DNA of 64,000 bases, taken from NCBI RefSeq assembly GCF_965363235.1, contig NC_134848.1, forward strand, positions 66,964,681 to 67,028,680. Direction: 5' to 3'. The notes below the pieces were generated by a model. It did no database searches and was not told where the DNA came from. It saw only the letters and a program-made list of their open reading frames with translations. The DNA comes from Mytilus galloprovincialis (Eukaryota > Mollusca > Bivalvia > Mytilida > Mytilidae). A program made the translations under genes and the position numbers. Positions within the stretch are counted from its first letter, which is position 1. Each line of letters begins with the position of its first letter. Shown here piece after piece: positions 1-12,715 of this stretch.

Positions 1-119
1 ACAGCACGACAAAACAGGAAAATATTAATTAACAGAATTGTTTTTTTTTTTTTAAGCAAAAAACCGTAACAAAGAAAAAACATGAAAATTGGTCTTAATG
101 CATGCTATCTGTCTCATTA

Positions 120-131
120 TTAACACAGATC
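120..131 (-). CDS. Possible terminal micro-exon of the PhyH gene
   Basis: On the minus strand a T-rich tract ending in CACAG is followed by GAT CTG TGT TAA. This is in phase with the 3' end of the exon at 252-403 (donor GTAAGT). It would add Asp-Leu-Cys and a stop after an intron of only 120 bp. The real last exon could instead lie beyond the left edge. Confidence 0.25.
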   Translation of the reverse strand, partial: DLC

Positions 132-251
132 CTGTGAAAAAAATGAATAACAATGTTTTGTTGTTTAATGTGCTATAATTATACCACGAGGATTTCAAAT
201 GTCCAAATACGACATGTACGAGTAGCTAAAGTAAAAACAAATATAACTTAC

Positions 252-3200
252 TTTCTCTAAGCGTTGATATTGTGGATGATGGTGTGGTTTACATTTTTGG
301 TTGGACACTGTGTTGTATGCTGTCAATAAAGCCCATCTTCTGTGTGCACTGCTATTCTGACCACTACAGTGCAATAAATTGCAATGGAAAAACAGAGCAT
401 CTCCTTGAAAAGCAATTAATCAGTTATCTTTGTAAAACGAGGACAAATATTCTACCGCTCACTATAGAACATTACAATGTTTTCATGATTTACAACATAG
501 TTATGGAATGCATGTTTACTACAAAACTATCTCTCTTTATTCCTTCAATACAAATTGCAGACGATATTTTTCGAATCGTTAGAATTCGAAATGAGTGCAT
601 CAATAATACAATTGGGAATTATATATTCACGCATTTTCAATGTTGGAAGTGAATGCATCGAAAGTTGACTATAAGATAACATGATTTAAATGTGTCTGAA
701 ATTGATGTGTTGCTCTTGTGTACATTTATATGTTTACATGTGTAGGGTACTGTTATATTTATGTTAGACGCAGAATCAACATAAAAATACTGCTAGGACC
801 TGGATATTTTCTTTCTACTGATGTGTACAGTATGTTGTTACATATTAATGATAATACATAAAAATATATAGAAATCGTACAGACTTGTTAGATGTGTTTA
901 TCCAACTAATTTCGTGCCCTTCCAAATGCAGTAAAGAATCGTTAGCTCTGTTACAAGCTTCGAATTCTGATATCATGAATTAAAATAATAAGAAGGTGTG
1001 TTCGATCTCATTCTTAAATTATTTACTAGGCTTATCCGTAATTTTCAGGCTGGAGGAAGATGCTTAAATATGAGGATACCAGGTACATGTATATAATTTT
1101 CCCTTGGCAAACAACTATTTAAATATTAGGACGAAACAAAGTTTACAATAGCTTCTATCAAAATGAATAATTCACTATCAGGTCTTTCGAGTGTATACTA
1201 TGAAGCGGCGTCAAATCATTATGCTCATTAAGCAAAACTTAAATACATAACACATAGCAAACTTTGCATTTAGTAAAACACAAATATCAGTATATCTGTT
1301 GCAAGTGTGTAAATTCTTGCGGTAGTTCAGAAACTAATCATGATCATTTTACCAAAAATAAAATTTAGTGATATTTCACCTGGATTGAGAAGGCAGTATT
1401 TCATCGGGAAACGTTCCATTATTTTGTCAAGTCTTATAGGATCAGTGACAGTCAGTTGACCTTCTAATTTGTGGTCCAGACGTCCGCATTTATGGGAGCT
1501 TTCTACAATCTGTTAACATCAAAATCGACACAATTTTAAGTATTCTAAATGTCAATCACCGAACCATTTATTGTTTTTTATTAGATAATGTAAGCTTTCT
1601 AGATACGAATTATACATGTAGTATTGTGATACAGAATGTGATATTCATTATCTCTATGTTCAATGATGTTTTAAATTATTTTGTATTCTGTTATTTGTGT
1701 TTCATCATAGTAAGACTTCCTTATATTTTTTTTAATAATTAACCATTGATTACCATGTGTTTGTTGCATTGATTCAATTTGCTGCAAAAATATTTAAAGA
1801 CGGTCTGGAGCATTGTAATATATTCATTTTTATATATGATTACCTGTAAACATCCGTTTGTTTTCTCACATTTATCTAAGGCAATAAATACAGTCATCAT
1901 GTTAGGCTCCAAAAACTCATTTATATACCAATATCTGTAAAAATAAGTTTGCAAAAAAAAAAAAAGAAACAAAAATGATAAAATGTTCTCTTTTCGATCA
2001 TTTGTTATATTCTCTTTTGAGTTACGATCACACAAGTGTTATCGTTGTGAGTAGTTACAAATGTTTTCATTTACATCTTTAAACAGAATCAGTTTCCGAC
2101 ATCTACACAAGTTCTGAAATGTTAAACAAAAGTATGACGTTATCAATAATTACTTTGTAAATGGACACACAATCAAAACTATTTGATACATTTGAGAAAC
2201 CTTGATTGTAATAGTAACATGAGTAAAACGAGCATATTCCACCAAACAATCATTTACACACGGATACACATAGGTAACACAGGGGTGGTGTGCTGCTTAG
2301 AACATCCAAGAGTTTTATTTTGTGCTTAAATTATGTACTACCCCTCTCTTTACTGTTGGTCCTCCTTAGAATTAAATAACGCCACTTCTAATTTGTTGTT
2401 ATACTGGTAAAATTTTCAAGTGTTGTGTCTATGGAATACACCATAGAGATCAAAACTAGGAACTAGTCCATGAACCAAAAAAAAATATTTATCTCCCGAA
2501 AAGAGGTGCGGTTTGATAAACAGTTGCATTGAAAAAGCGCAACATATAGATATAACTGTGTGTAACTGAACAATACTGTGCGGCAATAATAATTTTTGTA
2601 TACCCGTAATCTTGATGCCACAAATGAGCTCCTCCAGTAAACGGTTCTTTGGTTACTAACTTTCCATGATAATGGTAAACTTCGTCTTCCAGTAACTAAA
2701 TTTCATATATCAGTATCATTAAATGATTTCGAACAGAATTACCTATCATAAGGATCAATTATCGTCATCATTCAATATTGTTACATCAGTTGTTGCTTTG
2801 GTGTTAGATACACAGTTGATTCTAGCATTTTACTAAGATGTTTATATTATTCCTCTTACAAACCTTTAAAAACATTGCTTAGTGTTAAAATGTCAGTTAA
2901 TAAATGTCTTTAACAGTAACACATTTTAAGTCAAATAAAAAGCATACAAATGAGAAATTTAACATTTTATTATTAATCCATATATCATATAAATTAGCCA
3001 TTCAACGTTTAATTATGAACAATAATATAAGCATGCTTCTTGAATAATGTATTGGTGTCTCATATATTACACGTTTTCTTGCTTAATATCGATTTCATCA
3101 TACATTGTTAACTTTTTTCTTCTTATTTTGATAATATAGCAAATGATCTGTTTGTTCAGAGGATTTACACGATGTCAATCTATTGGTTAAATAATTTTAC

Positions 3201-5539
3201 TGTTTACAAGTTATTGATTCATACCTGTTCGCATGTTCCTGCCACTTTTTCCGATCTGCTGACCATTCCACTAATGTCATTACCCGGATGTCCCCATATG
3301 GTCAATTTTGCTTCGCGGCCTTGACAATCAGGAACCTTAAATGCACATTATATGCTTAATTAAAATTGCATCATATGCTTCTTGCTGCATATTCAATATT
3401 TTATAGATGCAGCGAGCAAATATTTGTTATGTACATGTTTTGTTCTTTGTTTCTCTTTTTAGTCTAATGAATGTATAAATTTCGTTAAAGTGAATATCTC
3501 CTCAACTATATTAATTTGCAGTATTAGAAATGAAAATTGTTTAACTTAAAAAGTACTAAACAAAGACTATGTACTTTCATAAACAAAGAATGTTTTACTG
3601 AACCCATATATATGAATTTTACCTGCACTTTATTATTGTTTAAAATCTGTGCAGTAGATGGATCTTCAAACTCTTTGATGACTTTTTTTGTTTCCTCTGC
3701 ATCTAACAGATTTCTGATAACATATGATATATGCATGTATTATACACTGTATTGTATTTTGAGTTCCTATGGATTTAATTGTTGATGCAATGGTCGCAAA
3801 ATTAGTTTACTGGTGACGCGTTAGTGGACACATTAAACCGGTATTTGGCACCATCAAATCACCAATTGATGGCATCGGAGCTTAACATATACTATTTTTA
3901 TCTCCATATAGTGGAAATCTGCCACGCGTATTCATCACTTGCGCGTACGTTTTCATAGAAGTGTGAATTGATACCAGGTAAATTGATGTCGTTATCCAAT
4001 CAAAATGAACTTTACAAACAATGTTACATTAGAAAAGGTATTACACTGTTTTGATGATGTTATACATTTGATACTTAATGTGTGATTTATTTGCATCCTT
4101 TAAGACTTGTTTCGATTGATAGCTGCTCGAAATATATACGTCATGTGTGTTGAATTTTGTACATTTTAAACAAATATATAGTTAGATGCTGTTTTATAAA
4201 TGTTAATAATTGAATAAAGAAATGTAGACTGCTTATGTTATTTTATCTTCGTTTCACATATTTACTACATATAATACAGAATTGGTATTCACCTCTTTGA
4301 CACTGCACTAGACATATTTTGTTAATGGATATGATTTAAAATGTATTTCACGCATGAAGTCATAAGTCCTACATTGTGCTGAGGTATGTCGGATAAGGAA
4401 CAGAGATATGAAAAATGATTTGAATTAGTTGTCCGTTCATGCAATTGACAACAATGACGACCTTAAGAATGAAACTAATCATCGCTATTCTGAAGAAAAT
4501 TCATAAAATAACTACTCGACGATATGCATTAAAAAATATTTTTGTGACATTTGTCTCCATTTTAAAGAGTACAAAAGCTGAAATCATTTTACTGTAAATG
4601 CATTTATTATTAATTCAACATACCTTATTACGATGTATCCATACTTGGCAAAGTCTCCCTTCATTTGTGGTGTTACTTTAAACGTTTCTCCATTAAACTT
4701 GTAAACTTAAGTATCAGACACAATGAAAGTGTGATGGGAGATATACAATGAACATTTAATCTCAAAAATATTTAATAACTAACAATAGTTTCCAAATAAT
4801 TAACAGATAATTGAACACTGAGCAAACAAACCCAACCAAAATACGGTTGTATGTTTATGTGCTCCTAGTGGGTAAATAAAGTCCCATGTCGCACCCATGG
4901 TATCGCCTATTCGCTTATACATTTGGAAGTATTGTGTTAAGGTTAACTATATAATTACAATTTCATGTTTCCACAAGAAAATATATATTTAGTAGTTATA
5001 ATCTATATTTGAACTAATCCGATTGAAACTTATATATAGTGAGAAAAGTAAGCTGAAAAAGCCATATTCCACAGTACTGTGATTCATTAGTCAGCTGATA
5101 CAAGAAAAGAAATATCAAGACGAAGTATTTATTTTGTTTCTTTATACCGTTATAATGTTCCAGAGCATTCTTAAGTGTATGCGTATTCAACATCGGATTC
5201 TGGTTTCGATAGAAGTATGCAACCTGATTTGTTTATATTGCTTATTTATTTCATTTAAAAGTAATGGATACTTTTTCAACTTCTGTGTGTACACTCAAAC
5301 TGACACATATATTGACATACACATTTTGAACAGTAAGTTACTAGTTTCGATGTCCTTTAAAATAATGGCAGTGTTTTTTTTAATCATTTCAATCAACAAG
5401 AATAATTGACTTTTTTTTTATAAAACTACTGCATTAACTCGCAATTTTGAGAGATCAATTATGGAGAGGGACTAAAATATTCGGGTAAAGTTCTAGTAAA
5501 TTGACACTGACCTGCATTTAGATCGCACTCTCCCGACAT
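252..5539 (-). CDS. Phytanoyl-CoA dioxygenase (PhyH) family oxygenase, split gene
   Basis: This is a non-haem Fe(II)/2-oxoglutarate dioxygenase. Eight exons on the minus strand, in transcript order, are 5512-5539, 4624-4705, 3623-3713, 3225-3335, 2604-2695, 1844-1934, 1380-1509 and 252-403. All introns are GT-AG and the phases agree, giving 777 nt or 259 codons with no stop. Seen: Met start at 5539; N-terminal [52 protein letters not shown], which has the HxD iron ligands; [23 protein letters not shown]; and [15 protein letters not shown] followed by [11 protein letters not shown], which would carry the distal His and the 2OG-binding Arg. The family is secure. The substrate is not: relatives are variously named PhyH-domain proteins or L-proline 4-hydroxylase-like or ectoine-hydroxylase-like proteins. 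Related proteins are somewhat longer, so the last exon either is the tiny one at 120-131 or lies left of the window. The neighbour on the right is a transposon. Confidence 0.88.
2495..2555. repeat. Dispersed repeat fragment shared with 21905-21965 and 36000-36060
   Basis: The piece around 'gataaacag' with a preceding 'aaaagagg' and a following 'gcaac' recurs in the same order in both copies of the 2.1-kb duplication, though it is more diverged here. It lies in an intron of the PhyH gene. Family unknown. Confidence 0.5.
4815..4910 (-). repeat. Diverged dispersed repeat, retroelement 3'-end family
   Basis: This reads as a weak, inverted relative of the repeat at 6681-6880 and 9416-9640. Shared words are 'actgagc', 'cccaacc', 'gtgctc', a 'gtaa' step and 'gcaccc'. 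It is inside a PhyH intron. Confidence 0.35.
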
Positions 5540-5650
5540 CTTGAAGAAATTTTTGCTTTTGAAAATAGATTATAAATGAGCTGTATTCTCATTGTGAACA
5601 GGTCTAAGGATAGTTGTTTTGAAAACCAATAAAAGCATATATATTCCTTA
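5540..5650. other. Upstream flank of the PhyH gene
   Basis: About 110 bases lie between the PhyH start codon and a DNA transposon end. A short 5' untranslated leader is likely here. No TATA box or other promoter element could be assigned with confidence. Confidence 0.3.
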
Positions 5651-6604
5651 AGCCTCGGTCACACCTTACCGGATAGCACGACCGGACGCCTAACGGATGA
5701 AAATAAAAGTTGTCCGTTGACAAAATTGTTATCCGTTGGGAGTCCGTTGATGTCCTGACCGAATAAAACGGACGTGTAACGGATGCATAACGGACACACA
5801 CCGGATATGCAACGTACGAGAAACGGACACGTACCGGAAAGAACGGATGTCGAACGTACATCCAACGGACGAGCACCGCATAAAACGGACACCTAACGGA
5901 AGTGTACCGGATAAAAAGGATGAACAAGATATACGGAAAGGTCAAAGGCGACAATAATTACACATGTAAATCTCATAAATATTCAAAATGTTTCTGTGTA
6001 ACTGGTTTTGGTTTGTTCTTCAAAATTCCGCAAAGGACAGTGTCTGGCCTGAAAAAGAACTGCTTGATTGTGAAGACGTGCCTATACTCTAAGATCGATT
6101 ATGAATAATAAAAATACATGAACCTTAAGAAATCTGGCATACCAATAATTGGAATTCCTGACTCGAAATTTTCAATTGGCATTTATCCGTTTCAGATCCG
6201 TTCATCATGCGTTTCAGATCCGTTCATCATCCGTTTTATCCGTTATACGTCCGGTAGAAGTCCGTTGGTGAATTTTTCTTCAAGATCTCCACCGGATGTA
6301 TAACGGACATGTAACGGATACAAAACGGAACCGAAACGGACGAGTACCGTTCAAAACGGACGCCTAACGGACGTTCAAAGGACACTTTATCCGTTGGACG
6401 TCCGTTCAAAGTTTTGAACATGCTTAAAATTTTCCATCGGATAGAACGGACGTCAACGGATAAAACGTACGCTTAACGGACATGCAACGGATATGGACGG
6501 GCGTCTAACGGATAAGAACCGACGTCTAACGGACATGAACGGATTGGAAAAAAGTTATCCATTAGACGTCCGTTTGAGCTATCCGGTAAGGTGTGACCGA
6601 GGCT
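5651..6604. mobile_element. Non-autonomous PIF/Harbinger-like DNA element with 11-bp internal arrays
   Basis: Perfect 27-bp terminal inverted repeats begin AGCCTCGGTCACACC and end the element as its complement. The flanking TTA (5648-5650 and 6605-6607) is a 3-bp target duplication, typical of PIF/Harbinger (TWA). The element is 954 bp and has no transposase frame. Both subterminal arms carry many AACGGA(C/T) words or their complement. In the left arm (about 5765-5920) roughly fourteen units follow one another at about 11 bp. The open frames crossing it are by-products of this array. Confidence 0.85.
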
Positions 6605-6680
6605 TTATGTTCTAATTACGATTCGTTCCTTTTTCACGAATATAACCTTCCGAATTAACTTATTAACCGGGTAAGAGATA

Positions 6681-6880
6681 ACACATTTAACACGACGGGT
6701 GCCCCGTGTGGAGCAGGATCAGCTTACTCTTCTGGAGCACCTGATACCAACCTCAGTTTTTTTGTGGAGTTCGTTTTGCTTAATCCTTAGTTTTCTATGT
6801 TGTGTTTTGTGTAGTATTGTTTGTCTGTTTATCTTCTTTTTTTTGTCGGGTCATGGCGTTATCGGTCTTGTTTTAATCTA
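6681..6880 (+). repeat. Dispersed repeat, 'gggtgcc...gtggagcaggat' family
   Basis: This is a copy of a repeat very common in mussel DNA, recognised from memory. It starts near 'acacgacgggtgcc', continues through 'gtggagcaggatc' and a 'ttagttttctatgttgtg' segment, and ends near 'tcatggcgtt'. A second copy lies at 9416-9640. In other mussel sequences it follows a reverse-transcriptase frame, so it may be a retroelement 3' end. Confidence 0.65.
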
Positions 6881-7058
6881 TGAGTTTGAATATCACCCTG
6901 GCATATTACGCAACTCTCTTATGTCAACTTTCGATTTTTCTAATAGAAGGGATTTTCAAATACGTTTTTTTTGTTTGTTTAATATGTTAGTAGCTTGCTT
7001 GATATTGGAATTTAATTGATGAAATGCTTCAACAGCGACCTTATCATAGAAGGGACTT

Positions 7059-7350
7059 TATATAAAAAAAGTTTGGCATGATTGCCAATACGACAACTCT
7101 TCACAAGAGACCAAAATGACACAGAAATCAACAACCATAGGCAACCGTACGGCCTTCAATAATGAGCAAGTCCATACCATATAGTCAGCTATTTATGGCT
7201 CCAAAATTACAACGTTAAACAATTCAAACGAGAAAACTAACGGCCTTATTATTTTACATAACAGTGAGCAAAAACAAATACGTAACACATAAACAAATGA
7301 AAACCACTGAATAACATGCTCCTGGCTTGGGATAGGCATATACAAACATA
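7059..7350 (+). repeat. SINE-like dispersed repeat, copy a
   Basis: This is one of about ten copies in the window. Its landmarks are 'attgccaata', 'cacaagagacc', 'cgtacggcc', 'atgagcaag', 'agtcagcta', 'acaattcaaacgagaaaac' and 'accactgaat'. Copies occur in both orientations and are strongly diverged from one another. I did not identify a tRNA-type head with confidence. Confidence 0.7.
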
Positions 7351-7689
7351 CTGTTCATGATCTTGGTCTTGTAGGACAAGGACGTAAGTCTTTCCTCGTC
7401 AGTCGGGGAATATTGATACGTCCAGAAAACCGTCTTTGGTTCATTTCACTAGACAAACTCGAGATAGACTGAACACGCCTTGGAATTAAAATGAAAGAAA
7501 GTGAAAAAAGGAGAGATCTACAGTTATGTTGCCATTTACATTGGTCGAGAACTTGATCACTATGTTTTTCTCAAATTCAAATATTGGAAACAAATGATTT
7601 TAAATTCAATAAAACTTCACTGACCTATTCATGTCTGCTGCAAATAAACAGCAGGCTGAGTTGAATCACTTGATTCCATATGTTAAAGA

Positions 7690-7835
7690 GAGACGAAAAA
7701 TACCAGTGGGACATTTATACTCATAAGTCAATAATAACACGAAATACTCAATACTGAGCGACACCAAACCCCACCGAAAATTGGTGTACTTTCATGTGCT
7801 ATGGTAAGCAGATCCTGTGTCACATATGGTACTTG
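7690..7835 (-). repeat. Dispersed repeat fragment, inverted relative of 6681-6880
   Basis: The stretch with 'actgagcgacaccaaacc', 'tgtgcta', 'aagcagatcctg' and 'cacatatgg' is the reverse complement of the retroelement-like repeat at 6681-6880, diverged. Confidence 0.5.
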
Positions 7836-7839
7836 TTAT

Positions 7840-9415
7840 AAATTGATAATCACAATTTTAGCTTATGATTAGTGATAGCCAATTTTCGTTGATTGTAAAT
7901 ATTAAGATAAATTGCTTTTGAAACGTGTTAATGTATGTATGTTTCTTAATGTTTAAATTTGAAACATATCACTATTTTTAGCGGATGACCGTTGCTTTAA
8001 GCATATTACATGAATATTCTTGTATGCATTTTTGGGGAAAACCTTGGTAATTCATTTACTATTAACCAAATAATGTATGCACATTTTAATTTAAATACCT
8101 CTATAAACGATGAGAAATGTATTTAGCATTTTTGTCAATGGGCGTGTTTTATTTTAATAAAATTAACGGTACCAATAACACATGATTGATGTGTTACGAC
8201 ATTTTAAACACTAAACATGACATTGAAAACCAATTCAAAACGTTTTAAATGAACATCAGAGGAACCATAAACAAATAGAGAAAACATATTAAAAGCTAAC
8301 AGGTAAAAAGCAATGGTAGTAAATACTTACTATTGCTACTTGGTTACTTCAACGGGCCACTAGTCTTTATTCCAACTATAAACATAGGCGACTGTATAAC
8401 ATAGTGTGCTATTGACCGTATACAATATATAACGATTTAGTAGATCAATTGGGTCCAAACATACTCTCATCTACCCCGTATATATTGCATTACGTCACTT
8501 ACACACTTTGCAACAAAAAGTGGTAGGATGAGAACGAAATAACAAATCGAATTTAACATTTTGTCTAATGTTAATCTTACCTATTTTCCCTAGTTAATTT
8601 GTTATCTTTCGTATATGTATTAAGGTAAATTTATCTATGAGGTCAATATATGTAGTACAAAACACATGTGAGGATGTAAAGGGTAAATCAAAGTTAGTCA
8701 AAATGTCTTAGTAAGTTTCTTTGTCGTTACATTTGAACTCATTTGTCATTAACGATTGAATATTGTTTTTCTTAAACCCGACCTGTTCATCTTGGTCGCC
8801 AATTACCTTGATAAATGGCGTTGAGGATATTTTGTTTCCAAAGTAGTCATATTTACACCAATGCTATTTGTTTACAATAAAAAATAAAACAGTGTTCCCA
8901 TTCCGTAGTTTTTTTTTACATTTTTTAATTTGCAATTTCGAAAACGATATAGTCTTCATAATTCTAATCGAAAACAAAAACCAATGACCGAGAGTAAAAG
9001 CTAGATATCGTTTAATCCCATTTAATCGGCAATAGTAAACCGTTCTTACTGCACTTTCAAGTATTTAGTTAGACGTTTAATTTTAGACGAATCGGCGTAT
9101 TCTTTGACAAAGATACTGTATAAGTCAACAGTTTGTTTTTGGGGTAAGTGTAAGCACCCTATCCAAAAAATTATGATAAGATACACACACTATCGTTTGA
9201 ATTAGGATAATGCAACTCTGTATGCAATTGCTGCTTGAATTTTGATACATAAAATTGAAAGTTTAAAATTGCGTTTAGATCTAAAAATATCTCACTGATT
9301 TTGAAAGTCACACTGTTTCAAGATGTCATATATAAATAAACGCATGAAAATCAAAAATAACTGTTTGTCTATTTACAAATCTTATTTCAAAATAAGACCA
9401 TTCACCGGCTTTGTA
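7840..9415. other. AT-rich intergenic stretch without recognised gene
   Basis: I found no open frame with coding character, no splice-consistent exon pair and no clear terminal inverted repeat. It is simple AT-rich DNA with short homopolymers. Confidence 0.5.
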
Positions 9416-9640
9416 ATGAAATTAGCAACACGATGGGTGCAACATGTGGAGCAGTATCTGAATACCCTTCCGGATCACCTGAGATCACTCCAGTTTTTCG
9501 TGAAGATCGTGTTGCTTAATATTAAGTTTTCTATGCTGTTTCATGGGTGTCATTTATTGTCTTTTTGCCTTTATCATTTTTAGACATGTCGTTGTCAGTT
9601 TATTTGCAATCTATGCGTTCACTGTCCCTATGGTATCTTT
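9416..9640 (+). repeat. Dispersed repeat, second copy of the 6681-6880 family
   Basis: It contains 'acacgatgggtgc', 'gtggagcagtatct' and 'ttaagttttctatgctg' in the same order as the first copy. The short open frame across it is a repeat by-product. Confidence 0.6.
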
Positions 9641-9659
9641 CGCCCCTCTTTTCTAAAAC

Positions 9660-10560
9660 TGGTATAAAAAAAATATTGTAAAGTACTAAGCTTGCAGACT
9701 TGCTATTTTTTTTTCTAATTTGGTATATGTATATTTTTGTGATTATTCTTTTTTTTTTGTAATGCTTATCCCGTTTTTTTATCATATAGATTGTTTTAAG
9801 TTTCTTCAAAAAGAAAATAGTGCATCTTTTTTTTTTTAACGACAACAATTATTTTATTCAATCATTTCCTGCTATGTAAAACCTAATTTAAATCAACAAT
9901 ACATTTGATTTTCACCTGATAAGCTTCATAGTACAAAACACTATCGTATATCTGGTTCACTGACAAAACATGAAAAAAATATAAATTGATTGCGAAAAAT
10001 AAGTTATATTTTCAAATAGAAATTATTGATGTGATTGAACAAAAATTGAAATTATTCTGTAACATACATATAGATTATAAAAAAAGGATAAAGCAAATGT
10101 GATGCGTACTTTTACTGCGTATTACGAAGCACGATATATTTGATAATTTAATAATGTAGCCTTTCTCCTATATGTTGTAAATATCAAAATAAACCAATGA
10201 AATTTGTTTTTTTTAAACAGTCATCTACAAATATAACAAAAAAAAAAACATTTGATTGTATATTCTTGCACGCCTGAGAAAACAGTATTTCATTTTTGTT
10301 TTGATTATAAAACAACAAATTAATACAACGGGAACAACCAGAGTTTTTCTTTGACATTTTCTTATACTAAGAGGAATAACTCAATGTCTTCATTCCCTAG
10401 TTTTATTGAGTATAGCCTGTTTCAGTCATGTTTAATACCACCGCAAAAAAAATCTATCTTTTTCGTTTTCCTCTTTTAGGGAGGGGGAGGTGTCATACTA
10501 TTTTCTTCAAGATTGATTAAAATTTCAATTTAAGAAACAAACACCTTAAAAATTGGGGTG
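9660..10560. other. AT-rich stretch with homopolymer tracts, no gene seen
   Basis: It has several T and A runs of 8-10 and no supportable coding or structural feature. Confidence 0.4.
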
Positions 10561-10563
10561 GGT

Positions 10564-10740
10564 GGGGGGGGGGGGGGGGGGGGGGGGGTTCTGATATCTA
10601 AGTTATAGAAGACCAATAAATTAACGAAAGATTTGCATTCATCACAGCTTTCATTCGTTTGGGGGGGTTCTGATATCTAAGTTATAGAAGACCAATAAAT
10701 TAACGAAAGATTTGCATTCATCACAGCTTTCATTCGTTTG
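10564..10740. repeat. Long G tract followed by a 79-bp tandem duplication
   Basis: A run of about 25 G (10564-10588) leads into a segment starting 'ttctgatatctaag'. The segment is repeated without visible change 79 bp downstream, again preceded by a G run (10661-10667). The duplication boundary is at the G tract, which suggests slippage or repair within it. Confidence 0.9.
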
Positions 10741-11710
10741 ACTATATACTTCAGCCAATTCATTGTCATTAAAACAAACCAGTCATATAACATGTATAGT
10801 CTTGTCAAAAGAGGTTATACACGATTTGTGTCAATTGAAAATACTAAACTTTAAAAAATAAATAAATATCTTTATTCAATGAATTCAAAATACTAATATC
10901 TATTCAATTTCACAGATATGTACTGAATAAGCATCATGTAAATCATTAAATAAAGTAACATGAAATGGACAGTTTTAAAAAAGTGAAATAATAATGAACA
11001 TTTGAAACTGATTATACTGGTAAGGGAGACAACTACATACACTTTTATATTCAGTCAACGTGCATCACTATGAATTATCTATGAATTATGCGGCAAAGAG
11101 AAATGATTTTATTCAATACAATGACTGTATATATTATAAAATAAATAGATGTTAATAACGTAATCAAAGGTGGAAATAAGCAAAAATGACGGTCCATTCA
11201 AGATAATTGTCAGTGTCTATTGAAAATAACTTGTGATTGCATTGCGCTTTTCAACTTCCTGTAAACATTTAGAGTTATTGTTCTTTAAACCTAGTGACAG
11301 GTAGACAGGCTAACTAATGTACCAAATATGCACAGAATTAGATTCAAATATTGATTACAATACATATATTAGTTATTCTTTCTGTTAGATAACATATAGT
11401 TCACTACTTTATTCACAAGATAAAATAAGATACATTCCAGACGTAGTGCATTGTACAAGTATGGGAGTAATTAACACTTCAATATTGATAACAACGATAA
11501 TTAGAATCATGACCCTTTAACAATTTGGTATTTCATTATTTCGTTGAAATCTTACCTTGATAAAATAAATTGAACATACACTGGTGTATTATTAAACTTA
11601 ATATGACGATAAAGACCACCGTTATCATATTACAGTTCACTATATAATCCTAACCTGAATTATTGACTTAGCAGTTGTAAGTACATCGTTTTTTAAGTGA
11701 TATCGTATTG

Positions 11711-12715
11711 GGACCAGGGTTTCCGCTGGCGGTCGCCATTTTGACAATTTCCGAAAAAATAATAATTGTGGCGATACAAATTCGCCATTTGCGAAAGAAT
11801 TTGGCGATAAAAATATATACAACGATTTATTTTCCTCCATCTTGTTTATTTACTTTTTTTCGAGTTTCTCGGACTTTACCTGATCTTTTGAAAATCAATA
11901 ATCAGCTGATTGCATTTTATAGCTATCGACAATAAAAGATTAATTAATTAAGGTGTTGATTGAATTGTTTGACAAAATGATATGGTTAAATAGCTTCAAC
12001 TAAATGTCACATACAGAATTTATTTACCACTTTTCGACGCACGTGTTTGGAGCAAACTTTTGACGTCTCCTCTCATCTTAAAGATAGTTCAGAAAAGAAA
12101 GATGTTGTGACGAAAAATGTTCAAAAGCAAGAAAAATCTCTGATTTATAACTTTAATTATCCTTTGACTTTAATATACGTAATTGATTAGGGAGACTACT
12201 TTAAAGTCGTTTGAGTGACACACGTGTTTCAGGCATAGTTTTACGTCTCAACTTTTTCATTTACGATGGTCAAGGAAAGAAAACTGTCATTATGAACAAA
12301 TCTATCCAAAAGGTTGGGAACAACCCCTCGAATGAGAGTAACCCTTTAATGTAATGACTACACATGAAATGAAGCCTCAATTTCATATGATAAAAGCCTT
12401 TGTTTTGTTATAAAAACCACTTCTTAGTATAAAAGGGCACATTAGTATTTTTTCTTTTAAAGAAACTTCCCCTCGGAACTATACTGGTATTATATGACCC
12501 AAACATTTCCATTAATTTTGTTATATTCCAGGACTTATATCTTCTTTATTATTAAAGTATAGTGGCCCCTCTTTAGGAAAGTTGTTTAAAATACAATGAA
12601 AATTTTCCCTTTTCAGTTAAAAAAAATTCTGTTGTTTTAAAGTAAAAGTTTAGAGTAAAAATATATTTATGTTTAGGTGGCGAAAAAAATAATTGAACCA
12701 GGGGAAACACTGATA
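11711..12715. mobile_element. Possible diverged inverted-repeat element
   Basis: The left end reads 'gtttccgctggcgg' and the right end, on the other strand, 'gtttcccctggttc'. Both are followed inward by 'tggcga'-type words. The left end strongly resembles a repeat start common in mussel introns. The ends match imperfectly and no target duplication could be fixed. Confidence 0.3.

Noticed and set aside
272-652. Plus-strand 126-residue frame
   Set aside because: It overlaps the last clear PhyH exon on the opposite strand and has no family features.
5604-5954. Tyr/Val/Arg-rich minus-strand frames as a repeat protein
   Set aside because: They are translations of the 11-bp ACGGA array inside a DNA element.
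9600-9848. Lys-rich minus-strand frame
   Set aside because: It is a by-product of T-rich tracts and repeat sequence.
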